This document shows positions 38,137 through 51,823 of a DNA stretch of 64,000 bases, one piece after another. The notes beneath the pieces were generated by a model. It was not told the origin of the DNA. It ran no database searches and saw only the letters and a list, made by a program, of their open reading frames with translations. Each line of letters starts with the position of its first letter. The first letter of the stretch is position 1. The translations under genes and the position numbers were made by a program. This stretch comes from Symsagittifera roscoffensis (Eukaryota; Xenacoelomorpha; Acoela; Convolutidae), in NCBI RefSeq assembly GCF_963678635.1, contig NC_087065.1, positions 77,445,396-77,509,395 of the forward strand, given 5' to 3'.

Positions 38137-41100
38137 GCATGCAATGTTATCACATAACTGATGAAAAAAATTATAGAAGAGTTCAAAAAAACTTTTGCTA
38201 CTGAAAGAGCGTTGATTTCAGCGAACATTTTGATTCACCGATCAGAAGAAAAGTTCATCATGAATTCGAGAAAAAGCCTCTGAGATCATCACACCAAGAG
38301 ATGACAAACGAATTCAAACTTTTGACCAGTTTAAAAATAGACACTGAAGCTAACTAACCCTGACAAAGAAACAGATGAAAAACAAAACGATGTTAAATCA
38401 GCTTCATTGAAAACGTCTTTCCTACTGACCGATGTTTGATATAGAAGCTCGAAAAGTTCATCTTTTGCATTACAAAACTCATGGAAATCAAAAAAAAAAG
38501 AAGAAATCAAATGACGTATAAAAACGCATGCTTATCGGCACTACAACAAACTTTCCAAGCTTGAATTAAACAAGCTGTTAAAAAAGGCAGAATTTTATAA
38601 CAATTCAGAATTTTGAAAAAAATAGTTACACTGATGAGACTCAGTTGATAGCAAACCAAATCTTCAGACTGTTTTTTCTTCATTGAATCAAGATAATGCA
38701 TGCAATGTCATCACATGACTGATGAAAAATTTCTAGAAGAGTTCAAAAAAACTTTTGCTACTGAATGAACGTTGATTTCCGCTAAAATTTTGACTTACCG
38801 ATCGGAAGAAAAGTTCATTATGAAATCCAGAAAAAGCCTCTGAGCACATCACACTAGAAGATGACAAACGAATTCAAACTTTTGACCAGTTTAAAAACAG
38901 ACACTGAAGCTAACTAACCCTGACAAAGAAACAGATGAAAAACAAAACGATTTTAAATCAGCTTCATTGAAAACGTCTTTGGTACTGACCGATGTTTGAT
39001 ATAGAAGCTCGAAAGGTTCATCTTTTGCATTAAAAAACACACATGGAAATCAAAAACAGAAGAAACGAAATGACGTATAAAAACCCATGCTTATCGGCAC
39101 TACAACAAACTTTCCAAGCCTGAATTAAACAAGCTGTTAAAAAAAGGCAGAATTTTATAACAATTCAGAATTTTGAAAAAATAGTTACACTGATGAGACT
39201 CAGTTGAAAGCAAACCAAATCTTCAGACTGTTTTTTCTTCATTGAATCAACATAATGCATGCAATGTCATCACCTAACTGATGAAAAAATTCTAGAAGAG
39301 TTCAAAAAAACTTTTGCTACTGAAAGAACGTTGATTTCAGCTAACATTTTGATTTACCGATCGGAAGAAAAGTTCATCATGAAATCCAGAAAAAGCCTCT
39401 GAGATCATCACACTAAAAGATGGCAAACGAATTCAAACTTTTGACCAGTTTAAAAACAGACACTGAAGCTAACTAACCCTGACAAAGAAACAGATGAAAA
39501 ACAAAACGATTTTAAATCAGCTTCATTGAAAACGTCTTTGCTACTGACCGATGTTTGATATAGAAGCTCGAAAAGTTCATCTTTTGCATTACACCACTCA
39601 TGGAAATCAAAAAAAGAAGAAATGAAATGACGTATAAAAACCCATGCTTATCGGCACTACAACAAACTTTCCAAGCTTGAATTAAACAAGCTGTTAAAAA
39701 AGGCAGAATTTTATAACAATTCAGAATTTTGAAAAAATAGTTACACTGATGAGACTCAGTTGAAAGCAAACCAAATCTTCAGACTGTTTTTTCTTCATTC
39801 AATCAAGATAATGCATGCAATGTCATCGCCTAACTGATGAAAAATTTCTAGAAGAGTTCAAAAAACTTTTGCTACTGAAAGACCGTTGATTTGAGCGAAC
39901 ATTTTGATTCACCGATCAGAAGAAAAGTTCATCATGAATTCGAGAAAAAGCCTCTGAGATCATCACACTAAAAGATGAGAAACGAATTCAAACTTTTGAC
40001 CAGTTTAAAAACAGACACTGAAGCTAACTAACCCTGACAAAGAAACAGATGAAAAACAAAACGATTTTAAATCAGCTTCATTGAAAACGTCTTTGCTACT
40101 GACCGATGTTTGATATAGAAGCTCGAAAAGTTCATCTATTGCTTTACAAAACACTCATGGAAATCAAAAAAAGAAGAAATGAAATGACGTATAAAAAACC
40201 CATGCTTATCGGCACTACAACAAACTTTCCCAGCCTGAATTCAACAAGCTGTTAAAAAAAGCAGAATTTTTTAACATTTCAGAAATTTAAAAAAATAGTT
40301 GCGCTCATGAGACTCAGTTGAAAGCAAACCAAATCATCAGACTGATTTTCCTTCCTTGAATAAAGATAATGCATGCAATGTCATCACATAACTGATGAAA
40401 AAGTTTTGGAAGCATTCAAAAAAACTTTTGCTACTGAAAGAAGGTTGATTTCAGCTAACATTTTGATTTACCGATCGGAAGAAAAGTTCCTCATGAAATC
40501 GAAAATAAGCCTCTGAGATCATCACACTAAAAGATGACAAACGAAATCAAACTTTTGACCAGTTTAAAAACAGACACTGAAGCTAACTAACCCTGACAAA
40601 TATACAGATGAAAAACAAAACGATTTTAAATCAGCTTCATTGAAAACGTCTTTGCTACTGACCGATGTTTGATATAGAAGCTCGAAAAGTTCATCTTTTG
40701 CTTTACAAAACACTCATGGAAATCAAAAGAACAAGAAATAAAATGACGTATTAAAACCCATGCTTATCGGCACTACAACAAACTTTCCCAGCCTCAATTC
40801 AACAAGCTGTTAAAAAAGGCAGAATTTTATAACATTTCAGAAATTTAAAAAAATAGTTGCGCTCATGAGACTCATTTGAAAGCAAACCAAATCATCAGAC
40901 TGATTTTCCTTCCTTGAATAAAGATAATGCATGCAATGTCATCACATAACTGATGAAAAAGTTCTAGAAGCGTTCAAAAAAACTTTTGCTACTGAAAGAA
41001 GGTTGATTTCAGCTAACATTTTGATTTACCGATCGGAAGAAAAGTTCATCATGAAATCGAGAATAAGCCTCTGAGATCATCACACTAAAAGATGACAAAC

Positions 41101-42044
41101 GAAATCAAACTTTTGACCAGTTTAAAAACAGACACTGAAGCTAACTAACCCTGACAAATATACAGATGAAAAACAAAACGATTTTAAATCAGCTTCATTG
41201 AAAACGTCTTTGCTACTGACCGATGTTTGATATAGAAGCTCGAAAAGTTCATCTTTTGCTTTACAAAACACTCATGGAAATCAAAAGAACAAGAAATAAA
41301 ATGACGTATTAAAACCCATGCTTATCGGCACTACAACAAACTTTCCCAGCCTCAATTCAACAAGCTGTTAAAAAAGGCAGAATTTTATAACATTTCAGAA
41401 ATTTAAAAAAATAGTTGCGCTCATGAGACTCAGTTGAAAGCAAACCAAATCATCAGACTGATTTTCCTTCCTTGAATAAAGATAATGCATGCAATGTCAT
41501 CACATAACTGATGAAAAAGTTCTAGAAGCGTTCAAAAAAACTTTTGCTACTGAAAGAAGGTTGATTTCAGCTAACATTTTGATTTACCGATCGGAAGAAA
41601 AGTTCATCATGAAATCGAGAATAAGCCTCTGAGATCATCACACTAAAAGATGACAAACGAAATCAAACTTTTGACCAGTTTAAAAACAGACACTGAAGCT
41701 AACTAACCCTGACAAATATACAGATGAAAAACAAAACGATTTTAAATCAGCTTCATTGAAAACGTCTTTGCTACTGACCGATGTTTGATATAGAAGCTCG
41801 AAAAGTTCATCTTTTGCTTTACAAAACACTCATGGAAATCAAAAGAACAAGAAATGAAATGACGTATTAAAACCCATGCTTATCGGCACTACAACAAACT
41901 TTCCCAGCCTGAATTCAACAAGCTGTTAAAAAAGGCAGAATTTTATAACATTTCAGAAATTTAAAAAAATAGTTGCGCTCATGAGACTTAGTTGAAAGCA
42001 AACCAAATCTTCAGACTGTTTTTTCTTCATTGAATCAAGATAAT
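38137..42044 (+). repeat. 5.02 kb segmental duplication, copy 2 (expanded)
   Basis: This is the partner of 33118-35908. The monomer with GACAAATATACAG, GAAATCGAGAATAAGCC (GAAAATAAGCC in the first) and AAAGAACAAGAAAT occurs once in copy 1 but three times here (40371, 40929 and 41487, each 558 bp). Copy 2 has therefore gained two monomers by local expansion, which dates the expansion after the 5 kb duplication. Confidence 0.85.
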
Positions 42045-43375
42045 GCATGCAATGTGATCACATAATTGATGAAATGTTTCTAGAAAGACTCCAAAAAACT
42101 TTTGCTACTGAAAAACTGTTGATTTCAGCGAACAATTTGATCTAACCGATCAGAGAAAAAGTATACGATGAATTCGAGAAAAAGCTTCTGAGATCATTAC
42201 ACTAAAAGATTGCAATTTATTTCAAACACTTGACAAGTTTGATTCAGACGCTGAAGCTAACTAACCCTGAAAAGAAACAGATGAAAAACAAAAAGATTTT
42301 AAATCAGATTCATTGCAAAAGTCGTTGCTGCTGACTGATGTTTGATAAAGTAGCTCGAATGGTTAATATTTTGCAGTACAAAAAACTTATTGAAATCCAA
42401 AAAGAAGAAAGGATAAGACATTAGAAAAACCTATGCTTATCGGCACTAGATCATACTTTCCAAGCCTGAATTAAACAAGCTGATAAAAATGCAGCATTTC
42501 ATAACATTTTAGAATTTTCAAAAAAGATTTTTAATCATGAGACTCAATTGAAAGCAAACCAAATCATCAGACTGATTTCCCTTCCTTGAATAAAGATAAT
42601 GCATGAAATGTCATCACATAACTGATGAAAAAATTCTAGAAGCGTTTAAAAAAACTTTTGCTACTGAAAGAACGTTGATTTCAGCTAACATTTTGATTTA
42701 CCGATCGAAAGAAAAGTTCGTCATGAAATCGAGAAAAAGCCTCTGAGATCATCACACTAAAAGATGACAAACGAATTCAAACTTTTGACCAGTTTAAAAA
42801 CAGACACTGAAGCTAACTAACCCTGACAAAGAAACAGATGAAAAACAAAACGATTTTAAATCAGCTTCATTGAAAACGTCTTTGCTACTGACCGATGTTT
42901 GATATAGAAGCTCGAAAGGTTCATCTTTTGCATTACAAAACACTCATGGAAATCAAAAAAAGAAGAAATGAAATGACGTATAAAAAACCCATGCTTATCG
43001 GCACTACAACAAACTTTCGAAGCCTGAATTAAACAAGCTGTTAAAAAAGGCAGAAATTTATAACAATTCAGAATTTTGCTTAAAAAAGTTACACTGATGA
43101 GACTAAGTTGAAAGCAAACCAAATCTTCAGACTGTTTTTTCTTCATTGAATCAAGATAATGCATGCAATGTCATCACAACTGATAAAAAACTTCTAGAAG
43201 AGTTCAAAAAAACTTTTTTTACTGAAAGACCGTTGATTTCAGTGAACATTTTGATTCACCGATCAGAAGAAAAGTTCATCAAGAATTCGAAAAAAAGGCC
43301 TCTGAGACCATCACACTAAAAGATGACAAACGAATTCAAACTTTTGACCAGTTTAAAAACAGACACAGAAGCTAA
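42045..43375 (+). repeat. B monomer followed by A monomers
   Basis: The unit 42045-42600 is family B (GTAGCTCGAATGG, TTAATCATGAGACTC, CTTCCTTGAATAAAG) and ends in a damaged box (GCATGA at 42601). It is followed by A units with small A-run changes. The unit after anchor 43161 lost a few bases after the box (TCATCACAACTGATAAAA). Confidence 0.8.
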
Positions 43376-45047
43376 CTAACCCTGACAAAGAAACAGATGA
43401 AAAACAAAACGATTTTAAATCAGCTTCATTGAAAACGTGTTTGCTACTGACCGATGTTTGATATAGAAGCTCGAAAGGTTTATCTTTTGCATTACAAAAC
43501 ACTCAAGGAAATAAAAAAAAAGAAGAAATGAAATGAGGTTTAAAAAACCCATGCTTATCGGCACTACAACAAACTTTCCAAGCCTGAATTAAACAAGCTG
43601 TTAAAAAAGGCAGAATTTTATAACAATTCAGAATTATGCAAAAAAAAGTTACACTGATGAGACAAAGTTGAAAGCAAACCAAATCTTCAGACTGTTTTTT
43701 CTTCATTGAATCAAGATAATGCATGCAATGTCATCACATAACTGATGAAAAAATTCTAGAAGAGTTCAAAAAAACGTTTGCTATTGAAAGACCGTTGATT
43801 TCAGTGAACATTTTGATTCACAGATCAGAAGAAAAATACATCAAGAATTCGAAAAAAAGCCTCTGAGATCATCACACTAAAAGATGACAAACGAATTCAA
43901 ACTTTTGACCAGTTTAAAAACAGACACAGAAGCTAACTAACCCTGACAAAGAAACAGAAAAAAAAACGATTTTAAATCAGCTTCATTGAAAACTTGTTTG
44001 CTACTGACCGATGTTTGATATAGAAGCTCGAAATATTCATCTTTTACATTACAAAACACTCATGGAAATCAAAAAAAGAAGAAATGAAATGACGTATAAG
44101 AAACCCATGCTTATCGGCACTACAACAAACTTTCCAAGCCTGTTTTAAACAAGCTGTTAAAAAAGGCAGAATTTTATAACAATTCAGAATTTTGAAAACA
44201 GCAGTTACACAGATGAGACTCAGTTGAAAGCAAACCAAATCTTCAGGCTGTTTTTTCTTCATTGAAACAAGATAATGCATGCAATGTCATCACATAACAG
44301 ATGAAAATTTCTAGAAGTTCAAAAAAACGTTTGCTACTGAAAGACCGTTGATTTCAGCGAACATTTTGATTCACCGATCAGAAGAAAAGTTCATCATGAA
44401 TTCGAGAAAAAGCCTCTAAGATCATCACACTAAAAAATGACAAACGAAATCAAACTTTTGACCAGTTTAAAAACAGACACTGAAGCTAACTAACCGTGAC
44501 AAAGAAACAGATGAAAAACAAAACGATTTTAAATCAGCTTCATTGAAAACTTGTTTGCTACTGACCGATGTTTGATATAGAAGCTCGAAATATTCATCTT
44601 TTGCATTACAAAACACTCATGGAAATCAAAAAAAGAAGAAATGAAATGACGTATAAGAAACCCATGCTTATCGGCACTACAACAAACTTTCCAAGCCTGT
44701 TTTAAACAAGCTGTTAAAAAAGGCAGAATTTTATAACATTTCAGAATTTTGAAAAAAACAGTTACACAGATGAGACTCAGTTGAAAGCAAACCAAATCTT
44801 CAGGCTGTTTTTTCTTCATTGAAACAAGATAATGCATGCAATGTCATCACATAACTGATGAAAATTTCTAGAAGTTCAAAAAAACGTTTGCTACTGAAAG
44901 ACCGTTGATTTCAGCGAACATTTTGATTCACCGATCAGAAGAAAAGTTCATCATGAATTCGAGAAAAAGCCTCTAAGATCATCACACTAAAAAATGACAA
45001 ACGAAATCAAACTTTTGACCAGTTTAAAAACAGACACTGAAGCTAAC
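43376..45047 (+). repeat. 1672 bp trimer, copy 1
   Basis: Anchors are 43721, 44277 and 44834. The block repeats directly at 45048 with offset 1671-1673 bp; the changes in offset come from A-run length near 43510/45180 and 43960/45630. Shared private variants are GGTTTATC, CTCAAGGAAAT, ATGAGGTTTAAAA, AATTATGCAAAA, TCTTCAGGCTG and CCTGTTTTAAAC. Units two and three of the trimer are themselves close sisters. Confidence 0.9.
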
Positions 45048-46720
45048 TAACCCTGACAAAGAAACAGATGAAAAACAAAACGATTTTAAATCAGCTTCAT
45101 TGAAAACGTGTTTGCTACTGACCGATGTTTGATATAGAAGCTCGAAAGGTTTATCTTTTGCATTACAAAACACTCAAGGAAATAAAAAAAAAAGAAGAAA
45201 TGAAATGAGGTTTAAAAAACCCATGCTTATCGGCACTACAACAAACTTTCCAAGCCTGAATTAAACAAGCTGTTAAAAAAGGCAGAATTTTATAACAATT
45301 CAGAATTATGCAAAAAAAAGTTACACTGATGAGACAAAGTTGAAAGCAAACCAAATCTTCAGACTGTTTTTTCTTCATTGAATCAAGATAATGCATGCAA
45401 TGTCATCACATAACTGATGAAAAAATTCTAGAAGAGTTCAAAAAAACGTTTGCTATTGAAAGACCGTTGATTTCAGTGAACATTTTGATTCACAGATCAG
45501 AAGAAAAATACATCAAGAATTCGAAAAAAAGCCTCTGAGATCATCACACTAAAAGATGACAAACGAATTCAAACTTTTGACCAGTTTAAAAACAGACACA
45601 GAAGCTAACTAACCCTGACAAAGAAACAGAAAAAAAAAACGATTTTAAATCAGCTTCATTGAAAACTTGTTTGCTACTGACCGATGTTTGATATAGAAGC
45701 TCGAAATATTCATCTTTTACATTACAAAACACTCATGGAAATCAAAAAAAGAAGAAATGAAATGACGTATAAGAAACCCATGCTTATCGGCACTACAACA
45801 AACTTTCCAAGCCTGTTTTAAACAAGCTGTTAAAAAAGGCAGAATTTTATAACAATTCAGAATTTTGAAAACAGCAGTTACACAGATGAGACTCAGTTGA
45901 AAGCAAACCAAATCTTCAGGCTGTTTTTTCTTCATTGAAACAAGATAATGCATGCAATGTCATCACATAACAGATGAAAATTTCTAGAAGTTCAAAAAAA
46001 CGTTTGCTACTGAAAGACCGTTGATTTCAGCGAACATTTTGATTCACCGATCAGAAGAAAAGTTCATCATGAATTCGAGAAAAAGCCTCTAAGATCATCA
46101 CACTAAAAAATGACAAACGAAATCAAACTTTTGACCAGTTTAAAAACAGACACTGAAGCTAACTAACCGTGACAAAGAAACAGATGAAAAACAAAACGAT
46201 TTTAAATCAGCTTCATTGAAAACTTGTTTGCTACTGACCGATGTTTGATATAGAAGCTCGAAATATTCATCTTTTGCATTACAAAACACTCATGGAAATC
46301 AAAAAAAGAAGAAATGAAATGACGTATAAGAAACCCATGCTTATCGGCACTACAACAAACTTTCCAAGCCTGTTTTAAACAAGCTGTTAAAAAAGGCAGA
46401 ATTTTATAACATTTCAGAATTTTGAAAAAAACAGTTACACAGATGAGACTCAGTTGAAAGCAAACCAAATCTTCAGGCTGTTTTTTCTTCATTGAAACAA
46501 GATAATGCATGCAATGTCATCACATAACTGATGAAAATTTCTAGAAGTTCAAAAAAACGTTTGCTACTGAAAGACCGTTGATTTCAGCGAACATTTTGAT
46601 TCACCGATCAGAAGAAAAGTTCATCATGAATTCGAGAAAAAGCCTCTAAGATCATCACACTAAAAAATGACAAACGAAATCAAACTTTTGACCAGTTTAA
46701 AAACAGACACTGAAGCTAAC
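45048..46720 (+). repeat. 1672 bp trimer, copy 2
   Basis: This is the partner of 43376-45047 (anchors 45393, 45950 and 46507). The sequence departs at about 46765, where CATTAAAAACGTCTTTGCC begins the family C region. It is a recent duplication at the border between younger A units and older units. Confidence 0.9.
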
Positions 46721-49700
46721 TAACCGTGACAAAGAAACAGATGAAAAACAAAACGATTTTAAATCAGCTTCATTAAAAACGTCTTTGCCACTGACTGATG
46801 TTTGATAAAGAAGCTCGAATGGTTAATCTTTTGCATTACAAAAAAAACTAATAAATGAAAAGACGTTAGAAATCTATGCTTATCGGCACTACAACAAACT
46901 TTCCAAGCCTGAATTAAACAAGCTGATAAAAATGCAGCATTTCATAACATTTTACAATTTGCAAAAGAGTTACATTCATGAGACTCAAATGAAAGCCAAC
47001 AAACTGTCACTGATTTTTCTTCATTGAATCAAGATAAGGCATGCAATGCTATCACATAACTGATAAAACGTTTCTAGATAAAGCTCGAGAAAAAATGCTA
47101 CTGAAAGACCGTTGACTTCGGCGAACAATTTGATTTAACCGATCAGAAGAAAAGTTCGTCATGAATTCGAGAAAAAGCCTCTGAGATCATCACACTAAAA
47201 GATGACAATTTAATTCAAACATTTGACCAGTTTAAAACAGACGCGGAAGCTAACTAATCCTGACAAAGAAACAGATGGAAAACAAAAGGATTTTAAATCA
47301 GCTTCATTAAAAAAATCTTAGCTGCTGGCTGATGCTTGATATAGAATCTCAAATGGTTCATCTTTTGCATTACAAAAGGCTTATGGAAACCAAAAAAGAA
47401 GAAAATAATTGGCGTCAGAAAAAAAAACCTATGTTATCAGCACAACAACAAACTTTCCTAGCCTGAACTTGAAAAGCTGATAAAAAATGCAGACTTTCAT
47501 AACAATTTAAAATGTGCTGAATAGAGTTACACTCATGGGACTCAAATGAAAGCAAACCAAATCGTCAGACTGTTTTTTCTTCATTGAAATAAGGTGATGC
47601 ATGCAATGTCATCACATATCGGCACAACAACTCGAAGCCTGAATTTAAAAGCTGATAAAAAATGCAGCATTTTATAACATTTTAGAATTTTCAGAAAAGA
47701 TTTTTAATCATGATACTCAATTGAAAGCAACCCAAATCGTCGGACTGATTTTCCTTCATTTAATAAGGATAAGGCATGCAATGCAATCACATAACTGATG
47801 AAAAATTTCTATAAGAATTCAAAAAAACTTTTGCTACTGAAAGACGGTTGACTTCAGCCAACATTTTGATTTACCGATCAGAAGAAAAGTTCATCATGAA
47901 TTCGAGAAAAGGCCCCCGAGATCATCAGACTAAAAGATGACAAATGAATTCAAACATTTGACCTATTTAAAACAGACGCTGAAGCTAACTAACCCTGACA
48001 AAGAAACAGATGAAAAACAGAACCATTTTAAATCAGCTTCATTCAAAAAGTCTTTGCGGCTGACTGATGTTTGATATAGAAGCTCGAATGATTAATCTTT
48101 TGCATTACAAAAAGCTTATTGAAAACCAAAAACAAAAAAATGAAATGACGTTAGAAAAACCTATGCTTATCGGCACTACAACAAACTTTCCAAGCCTGAA
48201 TTAAACAAGCTGATAAAAACGCAGCATTTTATAACATTTAAGAATTTTCAAAAAGAACATTTAATCATGAGACTCAGTTGAAAGCAAACCAAATCTTCAG
48301 ACTGTTTTTTCTTCATTGAATCAAGATAATGCATGCAATTTTATCACATAACTCATGAAAAATTTCTGGAAGAGTTCAAAAACAATTTTGCTTCCGACAG
48401 ACCGTTGATTTCAGCGAACATTTTGATTTACCCATCAGAAGAAAAGTTCATCATGAATTCGAGAAAAAGCCTCCGAGATCATTACACTTAAAGATGACAA
48501 TTTAATTCAAACACTTGACCAGTTTGAATCAGACGCTGAAGCTAACTAACCCTGAAAAGAAACAGATGAAAAACAATACGATTTTAAATCAGACTCACTG
48601 AAAAAGTCGTTGCTGCTGACTGATGTTTGATAAAGAAGCTCGAATGGTTAATATCTTGCATTACAAAAAGCTTATTGAAATCTAAAAAGAAGAAATGAAA
48701 AGACGTTAGAAAAACCAATGCTTATCGGCACTACAACAAACTTTCCAAGCCTGAATTAAACAAGCTGATAAAAACGCAGCATTTTATAACATTTAAGAAT
48801 TTTCAAAAAGAACATTTAATCATGAGACTCAGTTGAAAGCAAACCAAATCTTCAGACTGTTTTTTCTTCATTGAATCAAGATAATGCATGCAATTTTATC
48901 ACATAACTCATGAAAAATTTCTGGAAGAGTTCAAAAACAATTTTGCTTCCGACAGACCGTTGATTTCAGCGAACATTTTGATTTACCCATCAGAAGAAAA
49001 GTTCATCATGAATTCGAGAAAAAGCCTCTGAGATCATTACACTTAAAGATGACAATTTAATTCAAACACTTGACCAGTTTGAATCAGACGCTGAAGCTAA
49101 CTAACCCTGAAAAGAAACAGATGAAAAACAATACGATTTTAAATCAGACTCACTGAAAAAGTCGTTGCTGCTGACTGATGTTTGATAAAGAAGCTCGAAT
49201 GGTTAATATTTTGCATTACAAAAAGCTCATTGAAATCTAAAAAGAAGAAATGAAAAGACGTTAGAAAAACCAATGCTTATCGGCACTACAACAAACTTTC
49301 CAAGCCTGAATTAAACAAGCTGATAAAAATGCAGCATTTCATAACATTTTAGAATTTTCAAAAAAGAATTTTAATGAGACTCAACTGAAAGCAAACCAAA
49401 TCGTCAGACTGATTTTCCTTCCTTGAATAAAGATAATGCATGCAATTTCATCACATAACTGATGAAAAATTTCTAGAAGAGTTCAAAAAAACTTTTGCTG
49501 CTGAAAGACCGTTCATTTCAGCGAACATTTTGATTTACCGATCAGAAGAAAAGTTCAATATAAATCGAGGAGAAAGCCTCTGAGATCATCACACTAAAAG
49601 ATGACGAACGAATTCAAACATTTGACCAGTTTAAAACAGACACTGAAGCTAACTAACCCTGACAAAGAAACAGATGAAAAACAAAACGATTTTAAATCAG

Positions 49701-49986
49701 CTTCATTAAAAACGTCTTTGCCACTGACTGATGTTTGATAAAGAAGCTCGAATGGTTAATCTTTTGCATTACAAAAAACTTATTGAAATTCAAAACTAAT
49801 AAATGAAAAGACGTTAGAAATCTATGCTCATCGGCACTACAACCAACTTTCCAAGCCTGAATTAAACAAGCTGATAAAAATGCAGCATTTCATAACATTT
49901 TACAATTTGCAAAAGAGTTACATTCATGAGACTCAAATGAAAGCCAACAAACTGTCACTGATTTTTCTTCATTGAATCAAGATAAG
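46721..49986 (+). repeat. Family C higher-order unit 1
   Basis: Anchors are 47039, 47599, 47774, 48331, 48886 and 49438 (intervals 560, 175, 557, 555, 552 and 549 to the next). C units include a type with GATATAGAATCTC, AATAATTGGCGTCAG and GTTATCAGCACAACAAC (47340-47440) that is clearly diverged from A and B. Each monomer type recurs in later units, so the order is inherited as a block. The higher-order copies differ in how many full monomers follow the mini-monomer: five here. Confidence 0.8.
47599..47773 (+). repeat. 175 bp mini-monomer (copy 1)
   Basis: After the box, TCATCACAT runs straight into ATCGGCACAACAAC near 47617, omitting about 370 bp; a further small loss follows (ACAACTCGAAGCC lacks the usual AACTTTCC). 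The break is 16-18 bp after the box, almost the same place as in the 280 bp mini-monomers, but the other end is different, so this is an independent deletion. AT is shared at the joint. Confidence 0.85.
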
Positions 49987-51823
49987 GCATGCAATGCTAT
50001 CACATAACTGATAAAACGTTTCTAGAAAAAGCTCGAGAAAAAATGCTACTGAAAGACCGTTGACTTCGGCGAACAATTTGATTTAACCGATCAGAAGAAA
50101 AGTTCGTCATGAATTCGAGAAAAAGCCTCTGAGATCATCACACTAAAAGATGACAATTTAATTCAAACATTTGACCAGTTTAAAACAGACGCGGAAGCTA
50201 ACTAATCCTGACAAAGAAACAGATGGAAAACAAAAGGATTTTAAATCAGCTTCATTAAAAAAATCTTAGCTGCTGGCTGATGCTTGATATAGAATCTCGA
50301 ATGGTTCATCTTTTGCATTACAAAAGGCTTATGGAAACCAAAAAAGAAGAAAATAATTGGCGTCAGAAAAAAAACCTATGTTATCAGCACAACAACAAAC
50401 TTTCCTAGCCTGAACTTGAAAAGCTGATAAAAAATGCAGACCTTCATAACAATTTAAAATGTGCTGAAAAGAGTTACACTCATGGGACTCAAATGAAAGC
50501 AAACCAAATCGTCAGTTTGTTTTTTCTTCATTGAAATAAGGTGATGCATGCAATGTCATCACATATCGGTACAACAACTCAAAGCCTGAATTTAAAAGCT
50601 GATAAAAAATGCAGCATTTTATAACATTTTAGAATTTTCAGAAAAGATTTTTAATCATGAGACTCAATTGAAAGCAACCCAAATCGTCGGACTGATTTTC
50701 CTTCATTTAAAAAGGATAAGGCATGCAATGCAATCACATAACTGATGAAAAATTTCTATAAGAATTCAAAAAAACTTTTGCTACTGAAAGACGGTTGACT
50801 TCAGCCAACATTTTGATTTACCGATCAGAAGAAAAGTTCATCATGAATTCGAGAAAAAGCCCCCGAGATCATCAGACTAAAAGATGACAAATGAATTCAA
50901 ACATTTGACCTGTTTAAAACAGACGCTGAAGCTAACTAACCCTGAAAAGAAACAGATGAAAAACAATACGATTTTAAATCAGACTCACTGAAAAAGTCGT
51001 TGCTGCTGACTGATGTTTGATAAAGAAGCTCGAATGGTTAATATTTTGCATTACAAAAAGCTTATTGAAATCTAAAAAGAAGAAATGAAAAGACGTTAGA
51101 AAACCAATGCTTATCGGCACTACAACAAACTTTCCAAGCCTGAATTAAACAAGCTGATAAAAATGCAGCCTTTCATAACATTTTAGAATTTTCAAAAAAG
51201 AATTTTAATCATGAGACTCAACTGAAAGCAAACCAAATCGTCAGACTGATTTTCCTTCCTTGAATAAAGATAATGCATGCAATTTCATCACATAACTGAT
51301 GAAAAATTTCTAGAAGAGTTCAAAAAAACTTTTGCTGCTGAAAGACCGTTCATTTCAGCGAACATTTTGATTTACCGATCAGAAGAAAAGTTCAATATAA
51401 ATCGAGTAAAAAGCCTCTGAGATCATCACACTAAAAGATGACGAACGAATTCAAACATTTGACCAGTTTAAAACAGACACTGAAGCTAACTAACCCTGAC
51501 AAAGAAACAGATGAAAAACAAAACGATTTTAAATCAGCTTCATTAAAAACGTCTTTGCCACTGACTGATGTTTGATAAAGAAGCTCGAATGGTTAATCTT
51601 TTGCATTACAAAAAACTTATTGAAATTCAAAGCTAATAAATGAAAAGACGTTAGAAATCTATGCTTATCGGCACTACAACCAACTTTCCAAGCCTGAATT
51701 AAACAAGCTGATAAAAATGCAGCATTTCATAACATTTTACAATTTGCAAAAGAGTTACATTCATGAGACTCAAATGAAAGCCAACAAACTGTCACTGATT
51801 TTTCTTCATTGAATCAAGATAAG
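49987..51823 (+). repeat. Family C higher-order unit 2 (1837 bp)
   Basis: Anchors are 49987, 50546, 50721 and 51275. This is the same order as unit 1 but with fewer full monomers after the mini-monomer. The unit ending at 49987 or 51824 carries AAGGCATGCAATGCTATC and the AAACTAATAAATGAAAAGACG or AAGCTAATAAATG variant. Confidence 0.8.
50546..50720 (+). repeat. 175 bp mini-monomer (copy 2)
   Basis: The junction CACATATCGGTACAAC lies near 50564, the same as at 47617 apart from one change (GGCAC to GGTAC). It spans exactly 175 bp anchor to anchor. Confidence 0.85.
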
